Assembly: GCA_018812355.1 (NCBI GenBank)
Contig: JAHJDQ010000112.1
Coordinates: 1-10,150 of the forward strand
From: Nanobdellota archaeon
GTDB taxonomy: Archaea; Nanobdellota; Nanobdellia; Woesearchaeales; GW2011-AR9
Direction: 5' to 3'
DNA: 10,150 bases
Shown: positions 1 to 6,306 of the stretch, one piece after another
How the letters are laid out: each line of letters starts with the position of its first letter
Position numbering within the stretch: position 1 is the first letter of the stretch
Made by a program: the position numbers and the translations under genes
The notes under the pieces: model-generated
Seen by the model: the letters and a program-made list of their open reading frames with translations, nothing else
Database searches by the model: none
What the model was told of the DNA's origin: nothing

Positions 1-96
1 TTTCTCCAGCTCGTCACTTCGCAAAATTGTGGGTTGCCTCAATTTTGCTCGTTCCAGAGGGAGAAAAAAACTTCTTTTAAGCCCGATGTTAAATAC
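1..96 (+). other. Junction site J1 (attC-like, left part cut off by window edge)
   Basis: This is the right half of the first of four structured junctions. At its 3' end it shows ACTT (70-73), an 11-nt arm CTTTTAAGCCC (74-84), GA (85-86), T, then the block GTTAAATAC (88-96) followed by AATTTTT. The same order and spacing occur in J2, J3 and J4. The partner arm, predicted to be GGGCTTAAAAG preceded by AACA, should lie just left of the window. The loop contains a 9-bp hairpin (GCAAAATTG 21-29 with CAATTTTGC 40-48). Its 10-nt loop TGGGTTGCCT is identical to a hairpin loop in J4. An outer pairing TTTCTCC (1-7) with GGAGAAA (60-66) is also visible. No ORF of note lies here. The attC resemblance is inference from architecture; the pairing is seen. 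Confidence 0.75.
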
Positions 97-197
97 AATT
101 TTTCCAGCACTTTAGATTGTAAACTATCTTCTTTAACTAGATAAATACTAACGAAAATTCCACTTTAAAATTAAAAACTATGTAGGCGGGAAGAAAA
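88..197 (+). repeat. Left end of unit A: four inverted-repeat blocks
   Basis: Four blocks recur as perfect reverse complements at the right end of the same unit, in mirror order. GTTAAATAC (88-96) pairs with 1558-1566. TTTTTCCAGCAC (99-110) pairs with GTGCTGGAAAAA (1502-1513). GAAAATTCCACTT (153-165) pairs with AAGTGGAATTTTC (1451-1463). GGCGGGAAGAAAA (185-197) pairs with TTTTCTTCCCGCC (1413-1425). The spacers between blocks (2, 42 and 19 nt) do not match the spacers on the other side (44, 38 and 25 nt), so this is a stem with bulges and not a simple terminal inverted repeat. Confidence 0.9.
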
Positions 198-207
198 AAA
201 GAAAAAA
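191..207 (-). terminator. T-rich archaeal terminator of the CARDB gene
   Basis: Directly after the TAA stop, the minus strand reads TTTTTTCTTTTTTTCTT. This is a near-continuous T tract of the kind that ends archaeal transcription without a hairpin. It overlaps the innermost inverted-repeat block of unit A (185-197), so part of that repeat's T-rich end may owe its sequence to termination. Confidence 0.6.
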
Positions 208-1350
208 TTATTCAAATGTTACTCTAAGTCCTTCTTGATAGAACCTAAATGTCACATCTCCTACTTTCTGTTTAGGCAATATTTCATCATTTCCAGTAAA
301 GAAACCCCAAAACATCTTTAAGAATGAAGAAACCCAACCAACATTATTTACTTCTTCTAATCCATCAACAGAAAGACGCATAACTTTAGTGCCATCTTCT
401 CTCGTCACGCTATGACAAACTTCTTTTTCATCCAAATTAACACAAAAATTTCCATTAGCAAAGATAAAATAATCACTTTCCTTTGTTAATCCCGGATAGA
501 ATTCTGTTTCTTCTCTTGGACCGAAAATAATGGAACCAGCAACCTGATATTCTTTTGAGAATACATTATTTGTTTCATCGCTTTCAATAACATCATTTTG
601 AGGATCAAGAACAATATAAACAGTATTTGTTTCTGACTCTGAAGAAAATTCATATTTAATTGGAAACCCTTTTATTTTAAATGTCCATTTAAACGGAACT
701 TCAACAATTTCTCCCGGATTAAGTGTAATCGCTGGAGCATTTAATGTCCCTGCATACTCTTCCATTAAACTTGCTTTTCTTTCTTGCCATTTACTTTCAA
801 ATTCAGCTTTTTGTTCGTCTGTTAATTTTTGAAATTCAACTTCAACATCTAAAGTCTGAATTGGCTCAATATCAGTTGGATTCTCAGGATCATATTCATT
901 CTCAGTAATTGTTGGATCTTGTTCTAACTTTTTCTCTCTTATTTTTTCCATAACAAAAGAGATTCTTTCCATTTTATATTCTTCCGCTAACTCTTCTTCA
1001 CTCAAAGCAGATTTATGATAAGTAATTTGTTTAGGAGTATTCAATTCAATTCTTGTACTTCCATCAGGTTTACGTATTACAAATTCAACATCTTCTTCTA
1101 ATCCTTCTTTTCCATGAAAGTAAGTGAATGCGCTCCACCCAGTTCCACCTAAATTGTATGGAAGTCTAGTTGCTATCGGAATATCTCCAGCATTCTTTAT
1201 CAATACTTTTACATCAAGAGGAACAGATTGTAAAAGTTCTTGATCTTCAAATACAACGTCTTCAATTACTAAATCTGGCTTTGCTTCATCTGCAAATACA
1301 AAAATGGAGAATACTAATAATACAAACACAAAAATAATGAGTTTTTTCAT
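208..1350 (-). CDS. Secreted CARDB-domain protein
   Basis: The product is a probable exported protein of 380 aa. Residues 1-20 form a signal peptide (MKK, a hydrophobic stretch, then FVFA before DEA). PDLVIEDVVF (about 25-34) opens a CARDB-like beta-sandwich, and DETNNVFSKEY (about 258-268) is the typical CARDB closing motif. Between them lies a long insertion (about 110-200), rich in Glu and Lys and probably helical, which is unusual for this fold. The last 110 residues hold two Cys (302 and 312) and an aromatic FLKMFWGFFTGN stretch, and look like a separate domain. The start is set at ATG 1348-1350, not TTG 1357-1359, because GAGG (1360-1363) sits 9 nt before the ATG and abuts the TTG. CARDB domains are adhesion or structural modules on archaeal cell surfaces; the ligand is unknown. 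It is the only gene in unit A. Confidence 0.8.
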   Translation of the reverse strand: MKKLIIFVFVLLVFSIFVFADEAKPDLVIEDVVFEDQELLQSVPLDVKVLIKNAGDIPIATRLPYNLGGTGWSAFTYFHGKEGLEEDVEFVIRKPDGSTRIELNTPKQITYHKSALSEEELAEEYKMERISFVMEKIREKKLEQDPTITENEYDPENPTDIEPIQTLDVEVEFQKLTDEQKAEFESKWQERKASLMEEYAGTLNAPAITLNPGEIVEVPFKWTFKIKGFPIKYEFSSESETNTVYIVLDPQNDVIESDETNNVFSKEYQVAGSIIFGPREETEFYPGLTKESDYFIFANGNFCVNLDEKEVCHSVTREDGTKVMRLSVDGLEEVNNVGWVSSFLKMFWGFFTGNDEILPKQKVGDVTFRFYQEGLRVTFE

Positions 1351-1359
1351 TTTAAACAA

Positions 1360-1405
1360 CCTCTTTAATTAAGATATTAGGAGTAAACTGAACAAACTTA
1401 TAAAG
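1360..1405 (-). promoter_or_regulatory. Promoter and ribosome site of the CARDB gene
   Basis: On the minus strand CTTTATAAG (1397-1405) is a good archaeal TATA box. Transcription about 25 nt downstream would begin near 1376, giving a short leader. GAGG (1360-1363) then serves the ATG at 1350. The unit therefore carries its own promoter and does not depend on an external one, unlike most classical integron cassettes. Confidence 0.55.
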
Positions 1406-1412
1406 TTAATTG

Positions 1413-1566
1413 TTTTCTTCCCGCCTTTTCTAAGATGTAAAACGATAACTAAGTGGAATTTTCTTTTATGTAATGTTGCATTGTCCAATGCTCTGTTTGA
1501 CGTGCTGGAAAAACTTTCTCCACTTCGTTCCGAATCCCTCCCACTTTGTAGTCGGGAGTATTTAAC
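1413..1566 (+). repeat. Right end of unit A: mirror inverted-repeat blocks
   Basis: In order, this end carries TTTTCTTCCCGCC (1413-1425), AAGTGGAATTTTC (1451-1463), GTGCTGGAAAAA (1502-1513) and GTATTTAAC (1558-1566). Each is a perfect reverse complement of a block at 88-197. The unpaired spacers hold local hairpins: GCATTG-tc-CAATGC (1478-1491) and CTCCC (1538-1542) with GGGAG (1554-1558), the latter just before the junction core. No gene is visible between 1360 and 1814. Confidence 0.9.
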
Positions 1567-1678
1567 AGCGATTATCCGATTACGTTCCGGTCGCCACTAC
1601 GTAACTCCCTCCACTCCATCCAAATGCTTTAATGTCCTTCGGACTTAAAGCACTTCGGATAATCGCGATGTTATCTAC
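1558..1678 (+). other. Junction site J2 (attC-like)
   Basis: This is a complete junction of 121 bp. It reads GTATTTAAC (1558-1566), A, arm GCGATTATCCG (1568-1578), a 77-nt loop, ACTT (1652-1655), arm CGGATAATCGC (1656-1666), GA bulge (1667-1668), T, GTTATCTAC (1670-1678), then AATTTTTT. The arms pair perfectly; AACA pairs with TGTT; GA has no partner. The left 9-mer contains ATTTAAC, which fits the integron R'' consensus RYYYAAC. Inside the loop are TTACG/CGTAA (1580-1604) and a strong hairpin, GCTTTAA (1626-1632) with TTAAAGC (1645-1651), capped by GTCC-TTC-GGAC. The length falls within the known attC range of roughly 57-141 bp. Confidence 0.8.
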
Positions 1679-1743
1679 AATTTTTTGAGACCTAGAATAC
1701 TACAACGCTGACGCTAAAATCTATGAACTTTAAAGTTGGCGCC
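1670..1743 (+). repeat. Left end of unit B: three inverted-repeat blocks
   Basis: GTTATCTAC (1670-1678), TTTTTTGAGACC (1681-1692) and AAGTTGGCGCC (1733-1743) recur as perfect reverse complements at 5570-5578, 5504-5515 and 5485-5495, in mirror order. Spacers are 2 and 40 nt here against 54 and 8 nt at the other end. Between 1744 and 1814 there is no gene and no further pairing that I can see. Confidence 0.9.
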
Positions 1744-1814
1744 TTGACATTATTTCTTTCTGCGAAGAGCCTGACTCCTATTACTAAAACCCCATACTCC
1801 TTTTTAACTAAAAA

Positions 1815-2744
1815 CTATCTTGGAACTAAATCAACTTCAGTTCCGCTGACCCCCATTTCTTTCATTAACTTATGAGCTTCTGAAACATTTTCATAACTAA
1901 AATGAATATTTCTTCGCTGAGATTTCACAGCTTCTAAATCAAAATAATAAATCCCACTTGCTAAATCTCTATCTAACTGAACAATAAATGAAACATTATT
2001 TCTTTTATACTCTTCTGTCAAATCTGATTCTCCTTCAACTACTTTTCTGATAACATCTCCTGTATGACTAGATGATTTTGTTCTTCTATTTATTTCATCA
2101 TAAATCTGAACAAAAATCTGATAATTTCCACTTTCTGGAGTTAATTGTTCTCTTCTCAAAACTCTTTCATTGCCAATAATCTCCTTTAACCTTTCACTTG
2201 GAATTTCTCCATCAACTCCTGGAGCCACAACTGTCAAATATTTGTCAGCAGTTGTTTTCAAATCTGCTAATACTTCTAGACAAGTAAGATCAACAATTGG
2301 GGTGTAAACAGAACCTAAATCTTGCCTGTGAGCAAGAATATCTCCTCCAACATCAACAGCTACAATTAAATCATAATCTCCCTGTTTAACTAATCCCTCT
2401 AATTCCTCTTTTAATCTTTCAGTTCCATACTGTAATGAAAACAAATAAATTTCTCCAATACCTAAACCTAGTTTTTCATTGATATCAGGCAATTCTGGTT
2501 CAAAATATGAATCTAAAGATACGTCTTCTTTTGTAGCAATAAATTTTCTGCTTGGCTTAGATGACTTATTCAGAGTTTTTTCCAATTTTCCATCAAATTT
2601 ATGCAAAGCCCATGGTGTCAGAAATCCTGCTAAATCTACGTCAATTCCATATTCTCTTAATTTTTCAGTTATCAAAACAGAGGAAGCAATATCTCTTCCG
2701 CTTCCTGCTCCCATCACTAATGCTTTAGAATATTTACTGAACAT
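1815..2744 (-). CDS. DUF1152-like protein
   Basis: This 309-aa soluble protein resembles the archaeal and bacterial DUF1152 family, whose function is not established. Two glycine-rich acidic motifs support this: GAGSGRDI at residues 12-19, in the usual N-terminal nucleotide-loop-like position, and VDVGGDILA at about 130-138. The ATG at 2742-2744 is preferred over an upstream start at 2804. The sequence GGTGGTGA (2748-2755) lies just before it, and the longer start would overlap the upstream gene by 71 nt. With this start the overlap is 11 nt, typical of translational coupling. It is the last gene of the three-gene operon starting at 4639. The family link is from memory of the motifs, with moderate certainty. 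Confidence 0.7.
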   Translation of the reverse strand: MFSKYSKALVMGAGSGRDIASSVLITEKLREYGIDVDLAGFLTPWALHKFDGKLEKTLNKSSKPSRKFIATKEDVSLDSYFEPELPDINEKLGLGIGEIYLFSLQYGTERLKEELEGLVKQGDYDLIVAVDVGGDILAHRQDLGSVYTPIVDLTCLEVLADLKTTADKYLTVVAPGVDGEIPSERLKEIIGNERVLRREQLTPESGNYQIFVQIYDEINRRTKSSSHTGDVIRKVVEGESDLTEEYKRNNVSFIVQLDRDLASGIYYFDLEAVKSQRRNIHFSYENVSEAHKLMKEMGVSGTEVDLVPR

Positions 2745-3627
2745 TGTCACCACCAAAATTTCTAAGAGCAACATGTTCTTGTCTAATTGCTCTCTTGTCT
2801 GCACTTCGGGAATATCTTTGAAGCATTGAATCTAAGTAGTCGGCAGAAGCTCCAAACTCTTTAACAATTGCTTCTTTACTCATTCCTTTTTCAAAAAGCA
2901 AATATGCAGCCACATCTTGTTCTTCAAGAGTTGCTCCTAATTCTTCCTCATGGCTTTGTCCTTTGTAATAGCCAGTAGTAGAAACAGCATCAATGATCTC
3001 TTGAGAAACACCTAGGACTTCAGCTATTGCATAAACATCTACTTTATACAAATCATCCAAAACTCCAAAATCAAACGAAATAGGAGTTCCCCATTTTGCA
3101 GCATAGCCCTGTACAAATTCTGTTCTGTTTCCTGTTCCAAGAATTTTTCCATTCACTTCTCTGGCAATATCATAAAGTACAGCTACTCTTGCCCTTGAAG
3201 CATAATTACCTGTTCTGATTTTTCCTGTTTCAATTTCTGAATTAATAGGAAAATATTTACTAATATTTTGCACTTCGGCTTCAACAATTGATTTAATAGG
3301 AATTATATAATGTTCTGTTTCTAAAACTCTGCTTACTAAATTTGATTTCTCTATGCTTTCATCTTCATCATAAGCAGGCATATTTATTGTGATAACATTC
3401 TCAGCACCTACTGCTCTTGTTGCCAGATGACTTACAATAGTAGAATCAATCCCCCCAGACAGACCAATGATTAATTTAGGTTTCTTTCCATCAAACTTTG
3501 GAAGTCTTTGATAGTATTCACTAATTTGATTACAAATATTTGAAACTGTTTGCTCATAATCATCTAGTCTTATTTCAGACAGAACATAATCTATGCTTTC
3601 AGGTGGAAAATGCTTAAACTGTTTCAT
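2734..3627 (-). CDS. nadE: NAD+ synthetase-like PP-loop ATPase
   Basis: This 297-aa protein is of the ammonia-dependent NAD+ synthetase family (deamido-NAD+ to NAD+ with ATP), with no glutaminase domain. Visible motifs are the PP-loop SGGIDS at 57-62, the adenylate-binding GTGNRTE at 164-170, DDLYKVDV at 191-198 and the family's GQSHEEELG at 223-231. The stretch between (TPISFDFGVL) departs from the usual glycine-rich loop and PIGDL motif. The C-terminal 60 residues look like a small helical addition. A shifted substrate is therefore possible. The ATG at 3625-3627 is chosen over TTG at 3640-3642 because the sequence GGTGGTGGAG lies just upstream of it. It overlaps the upstream dehydrogenase by 14 nt and the downstream DUF1152-like gene by 11 nt, so the three are tightly coupled. 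Confidence 0.75.
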   Translation of the reverse strand: MKQFKHFPPESIDYVLSEIRLDDYEQTVSNICNQISEYYQRLPKFDGKKPKLIIGLSGGIDSTIVSHLATRAVGAENVITINMPAYDEDESIEKSNLVSRVLETEHYIIPIKSIVEAEVQNISKYFPINSEIETGKIRTGNYASRARVAVLYDIAREVNGKILGTGNRTEFVQGYAAKWGTPISFDFGVLDDLYKVDVYAIAEVLGVSQEIIDAVSTTGYYKGQSHEEELGATLEEQDVAAYLLFEKGMSKEAIVKEFGASADYLDSMLQRYSRSADKRAIRQEHVALRNFGGDNVQ

Positions 3628-4639
3628 TTTCTCCACCACCAAAAACTCTATCTAAGAGAGAATAATCTCTTTGAGCAAAATGATCTCCTAAATGGGTGTT
3701 ACTTTCAGCTATGCTTTCTAAACCATCAACAATATGCTCTCGTTCTATTCCAATATCATGAAGTTCAGCATAACTCAAGGGCAAGCCCAGTTTTGCATAA
3801 GCTGTGACTAACTGCTCATAGAGTTTTTGTTCTCCTGTTTGTTCTGCATAAATTCTTCCTGCCAGTAATGTTCCAAGAGCCACTAATTGACCATGAGTTG
3901 GTCTATCTTCTCTGTACTGCTTCTGCTGATCAATCATTTTATGATAGAGTTTGTGTTCTCCAGCAGCACTAAGTTTAGTATCTTCTCTTTCAATAACAAT
4001 TAAAGATGAATTGTGAGAATATGTTGCCAATCTTCTCAAACAATCTTCATCATAACCATTGAATTGATTAATCACCCATTCCAGAGCTTCAAAACATTCT
4101 GGAACATTCTCTCTTACTGCTTCATAACTAGAATTACCAGCTTTGTATTGCAGGTCAATAGAGGCACTTATGTTTGCAAATAAATCTCCAAAGCCAGACT
4201 GCGACCACTTTTCTAAATCTGCAATGTGTGTTTCAGAAATGCTTGGAATACTTACAATTGTTCTTGTTGGAGCAATAGTTTTCTCAAGTCTGCTTCCTTC
4301 TGGATATTTGATAATACTCCTATCTACACTTATACAAGAAGTGGAAAGAATTGTGGGAATTGTCACGACTTCTTTACCAACTGCACAGGCTCTTCCTACA
4401 TCTAAAGCTGTACAACCACCAACAGCGAGAACTTTTGAATACTCGTTCCCTCTCTTTATTTCTTCAACACTTTCAGCATAACAATCACGGACAAGTGCAG
4501 TTCTGCCAAGATGGCTTAAAGCTGGAAATCCATATAAATCTGTGACAATTAGCGTATCATCATCCACTAATTTCTCTACAAGAGAGGTTATTCGCTCCTC
4601 TGTAAATTCCAGTTTTGGTATTTTCTTTTCTGAAGTCAT
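3614..4639 (-). CDS. Glycerol-1-phosphate/dehydroquinate-synthase superfamily dehydrogenase
   Basis: This 341-aa enzyme belongs to the NAD(P)-dependent, metal-containing superfamily that includes archaeal sn-glycerol-1-phosphate dehydrogenase, AroB and iron alcohol dehydrogenases. The dinucleotide motif VGGCTALDVGRACA is at about 73-86. Probable metal ligands are Asp152 (SGFGDL), His229 (GEHKLYH) and His249 (THGQLVALGTLL), in the usual order and spacing. However, the segment PTILSTSCISVDRS (95-108) lacks the TAASHDGI-type motif I associate with true G1P dehydrogenases. The substrate may therefore be something else. If it is G1PDH it would make the archaeal lipid backbone. ATG 4637-4639 follows GTGAT (4643-4647). 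It is the first gene of the operon, under a promoter shared with the divergent TrmB gene. Confidence 0.75.
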   Translation of the reverse strand: MTSEKKIPKLEFTEERITSLVEKLVDDDTLIVTDLYGFPALSHLGRTALVRDCYAESVEEIKRGNEYSKVLAVGGCTALDVGRACAVGKEVVTIPTILSTSCISVDRSIIKYPEGSRLEKTIAPTRTIVSIPSISETHIADLEKWSQSGFGDLFANISASIDLQYKAGNSSYEAVRENVPECFEALEWVINQFNGYDEDCLRRLATYSHNSSLIVIEREDTKLSAAGEHKLYHKMIDQQKQYREDRPTHGQLVALGTLLAGRIYAEQTGEQKLYEQLVTAYAKLGLPLSYAELHDIGIEREHIVDGLESIAESNTHLGDHFAQRDYSLLDRVFGGGENETV

Positions 4640-4678
4640 TTTATCACTGTTTAGTTACATCAATAAACCACAGAAAAG

Positions 4679-4712
4679 TTTATAAATATTCGCTACTAAT
4701 CTAATTAGTAGC
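4679..4712. promoter_or_regulatory. Divergent promoter with a perfect 9+9 bp palindromic operator
   Basis: Between the divergent dehydrogenase and TrmB genes, TTTATAAATA (4679-4688) reads as a TATA box on both strands. GCTACTAAT (4692-4700), CTA, ATTAGTAGC (4704-4712) form a perfect inverted repeat. It ends 3 nt before the TrmB ATG and covers the expected TrmB start site, about 25 nt downstream of the TATA box. It contains TACT...AGTA half-sites of the kind reported for TrmB-family operators. The simplest reading is autoregulation by TrmB plus control of the operon; this is inference from position. Confidence 0.65.
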
Positions 4713-4715
4713 AGT

Positions 4716-5471
4716 ATGGAAAACAACATAGAAGCCCTAAAATCAGCAGGATTATCAGAAAGAGAAGCTTTAACCTACTTAGATCTCCAACAGCACGGAG
4801 AAAGCCAAACAGGAAAAATATGTGAAAGAACAAAGATCCCAAGTTCTCAGATTTACACTATACTTAACAGCCTCTCAGAGAAAGGCTTAGTTAATTTCAA
4901 AATAGTAAATAACATCAAAGTCTTTCGCGCCTCTGAACCAGATTCTTTAGCTATATTATTTGAAGAGAAAGAGAAGCAGATAGAACAGGAAAAAGACCAA
5001 CTTTTAGATTTCATTTCTAAGTTAAAAGTAAAACCAAGTGGCATATCAAAATTAAGCGACTTCAAATATTTTTCAGGAATTAGAGGGATTAAATCATTAT
5101 ACACAGAAATTATCAACTCATGGAAAACAGGCGATGAATATTATATCGCTTCTGCTCCATTAGAATCTTTTGGAAAATTAGAGGGATTCTTTTTAGATGT
5201 AGTTCATAAGAAAAGAATTAAAGACAAAGTAAAACTAAAAATTTTAATCAACAAAATAGGAAAGAAATGGGGGCTTGTTAGAGAAAAGATGCCTCTTACT
5301 GAAACAAGATATCTAGATATTAATACAAAAACGGAGTATGGGGTTTTAAACGATTACTTTTTCCTCATTACTTACGGAAAAGAACCATATGGATTATTAA
5401 TCAAAGACGAAAACTTTGCTCAAACTTACAAAGTGTTCTTTGAACTATTGTGGAGTCAGGCTAAAAAATAA
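4716..5471 (+). CDS. TrmB-family transcriptional regulator
   Basis: This 251-aa protein has the TrmB layout. A winged helix-turn-helix occupies about residues 8-75 (LSEREALTYLDL, then the recognition region SSQIYTILNSLSEKGLV). A charged coiled-coil linker follows at 80-104, then an effector domain at about 113-250. The effector part contains GIRGIKSLYTEII and YIASAPLESFG, typical of the PLD-like ligand domain in many archaeal TrmB proteins. The N-terminal MENN start lies 3 nt after the operator, so the message is nearly leaderless. TrmB proteins sense sugars or other small metabolites. Here the natural target is the adjacent dehydrogenase/NAD-synthetase operon, but the ligand cannot be told from the sequence. 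Confidence 0.85.
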   Translation: MENNIEALKSAGLSEREALTYLDLQQHGESQTGKICERTKIPSSQIYTILNSLSEKGLVNFKIVNNIKVFRASEPDSLAILFEEKEKQIEQEKDQLLDFISKLKVKPSGISKLSDFKYFSGIRGIKSLYTEIINSWKTGDEYYIASAPLESFGKLEGFFLDVVHKKRIKDKVKLKILINKIGKKWGLVREKMPLTETRYLDINTKTEYGVLNDYFFLITYGKEPYGLLIKDENFAQTYKVFFELLWSQAKK

Positions 5472-5484
5472 TTTCTTGGATGAG

Positions 5485-5578
5485 GGCGCCAACTTCTATG
5501 CACGGTCTCAAAAAACTTGCTCCGTTTCACTCCGCACCACGCTGCGCTCTCCTCCTTTCAGTCGTCGGGGTAGATAAC
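5485..5578 (+). repeat. Right end of unit B: mirror inverted-repeat blocks
   Basis: GGCGCCAACTT (5485-5495), GGTCTCAAAAAA (5504-5515) and GTAGATAAC (5570-5578) are perfect reverse complements of the three blocks at 1670-1743. The first block starts only 14 nt after the TrmB stop codon. The 54-nt spacer before the junction core is GC-richer than the surroundings and has no coding sense that I can support. Confidence 0.9.
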
Positions 5579-5665
5579 AGGAATTTAACGGAAAAACACT
5601 CGGCTCGTGTTTTTCCCAAATCGTTCGCTACGCTCACGACTTCGTTAAATTCCGATGTTAGTTTC
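5570..5665 (+). other. Junction site J3 (attC-like)
   Basis: This is a complete 96-bp junction. It reads GTAGATAAC (5570-5578), A, arm GGAATTTAACG (5580-5590), a 52-nt loop, ACTT (5639-5642), arm CGTTAAATTCC (5643-5653), GA bulge (5654-5655), T, GTTAGTTTC (5657-5665), then AATT. The loop contains a perfect 10-bp hairpin, GGAAAAACAC (5590-5599) with GTGTTTTTCC (5607-5616). A smaller one follows, TCGT (5621-5624) with ACGA (5636-5639). Across the junction the two 9-mers pair poorly beyond AAC/GTT, but each pairs perfectly with the far end of its own gene block. Confidence 0.85.
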
Positions 5666-5789
5666 AATTGTGTTTAAGTTCTAAAAAATAATGGGGGAGT
5701 TCTAGTCGTTCCGACATCTACACTTTACTTCGTAAAGAAATTTATTAAAATAATAGGGCAATTTCTAAGATACAATGGGGGTCACTTTT
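5657..5789 (+). repeat. Left end of unit C: five inverted-repeat blocks
   Basis: The blocks are GTTAGTTTC (5657-5665), TTGTGTTTAAGTTC (5668-5681), GGGGGAGTTCT (5693-5703), AGGGCAATTTCTA (5755-5767) and GGGGGTCACTTTT (5777-5789). All five have perfect reverse complements at 9717-9940 in mirror order. The 51-nt spacer at 5704-5754 holds two TTC-capped hairpins, GTCG-TTC-CGAC (5705-5715) and CTTTAC-TTC-GTAAAG (5723-5737). Confidence 0.92.
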
Positions 5790-6297
5790 TCTCTAACTTC
5801 TCAAAAACATCTTTCATAAACAACAACTTCTTATCTTTATCCAAATAATCAATAAACAACTTTCCATCTAAATGATCAATCTCATGCTGTAACAATTCTG
5901 ACAATTCATCTGTCGCTTTTAACAACTTCTTTTCTCCACTAATATCAAAATATTCTACTTCAATCTCAAAATGTCGTAATATTTTAACGAAAAAAGCAAT
6001 ATCTGCGCTAAAACAAGAATCCCATGTCCAAAACATTTTTTCACTCTTCTTAACAATCTTTGGATTTACTAACATTCCTTCAAATTCTTCTGTCTTAACG
6101 TAAATCGTTCTCTGTAAATTTCCAATCTGAACCGCAGCAATTCCTCTGCCATAGCCATGCTTCTCTCTAAAAGCGAGTAAAGTATCTCGTAAATCTTCTT
6201 CTAACTGCTTTAATTCTTCAGTTCCAAAATCAAGAATAGGAAGAGACTCTTTACGCAAGAGTTCTTCTCCTATTTTGACGATTGATTTTACTGCCAT
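5782..6297 (-). CDS. def: Peptide deformylase-like protein
   Basis: This 171-aa metalloprotein has the three peptide deformylase motifs in order: GIAAVQIG at 52-59 (usual GxGLAAxQ), DSCFS at 93-97 (usual EGCLS) and HEIDH at 138-142 (the HExxH metal site). The metal ligands Cys95, His138 and His142 and the catalytic Glu139 are all kept. The second motif has Asp-Ser where Glu-Gly is normal. PDF removes formyl groups from bacterial N-terminal methionine. Archaea start with unformylated Met, so a deformylase is unexpected and may act on another substrate or be of bacterial origin. The start ATG is 9 nt after the stop of the upstream 291-aa gene, so the two form an operon. The stop codon lies within an inverted-repeat block of unit C. 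Confidence 0.85.
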   Translation of the reverse strand: MAVKSIVKIGEELLRKESLPILDFGTEELKQLEEDLRDTLLAFREKHGYGRGIAAVQIGNLQRTIYVKTEEFEGMLVNPKIVKKSEKMFWTWDSCFSADIAFFVKILRHFEIEVEYFDISGEKKLLKATDELSELLQHEIDHLDGKLFIDYLDKDKKLLFMKDVFEKLEKK

Positions 6298-6306
6298 TTT
6301 TTAGAT

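Larger units (their letters stand above)
89..1670 (+). mobile_element. Cassette-like unit A (one gene)
   Basis: This segment lies between J1 and J2, with limits set by analogy to integron cutting between G and TT. Its first 9-nt block GTTAAATAC (88-96) is the exact reverse complement of the block GTATTTAAC (1558-1566) that opens J2. That is what is expected if the two ends were once joined in a circle. Three further inverted-repeat pairs are nested inside. It carries a single minus-strand gene with its own promoter and a T-rich terminator. At about 1.6 kb it is larger than typical integron cassettes. Mobility is inferred, not shown; invertible DNA is an alternative. Confidence 0.5.
1671..5657 (+). 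mobile_element. Cassette-like unit B (four genes)
   Basis: This unit lies between J2 and J3 and is about 4.0 kb long. Its starting block GTTATCTAC (1670-1678) is the exact reverse complement of GTAGATAAC (5570-5578) at its far end. Two more nested inverted-repeat pairs follow. It contains a complete regulated module: a three-gene operon, a divergent TrmB regulator and a shared operator/promoter region. A four-gene, bidirectional cassette would be exceptional for an integron. Mobility is inferred. Confidence 0.5.

Noticed and set aside
1815..2804. Longer DUF1152-like start at 2804
   Set aside because: It would overlap the NadE-like gene by 71 nt and lacks a ribosome site. The ATG at 2744 has GGTGGTGA just upstream.
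2479..2829. Plus-strand open frame of 116 codons opposite the DUF1152-like gene
   Set aside because: Antisense shadow of two well-supported overlapping genes, with no promoter or ribosome site.
4143..4545. Two plus-strand open frames opposite the dehydrogenase gene
   Set aside because: Antisense shadows of a gene with clear metal-site and nucleotide motifs.
5480..5677. Open frame of 65 codons on the plus strand across J3
   Set aside because: It runs straight through the hairpin arms and inverted-repeat blocks, has no ribosome site, and its composition follows the folded DNA. It is a by-product of the junction.
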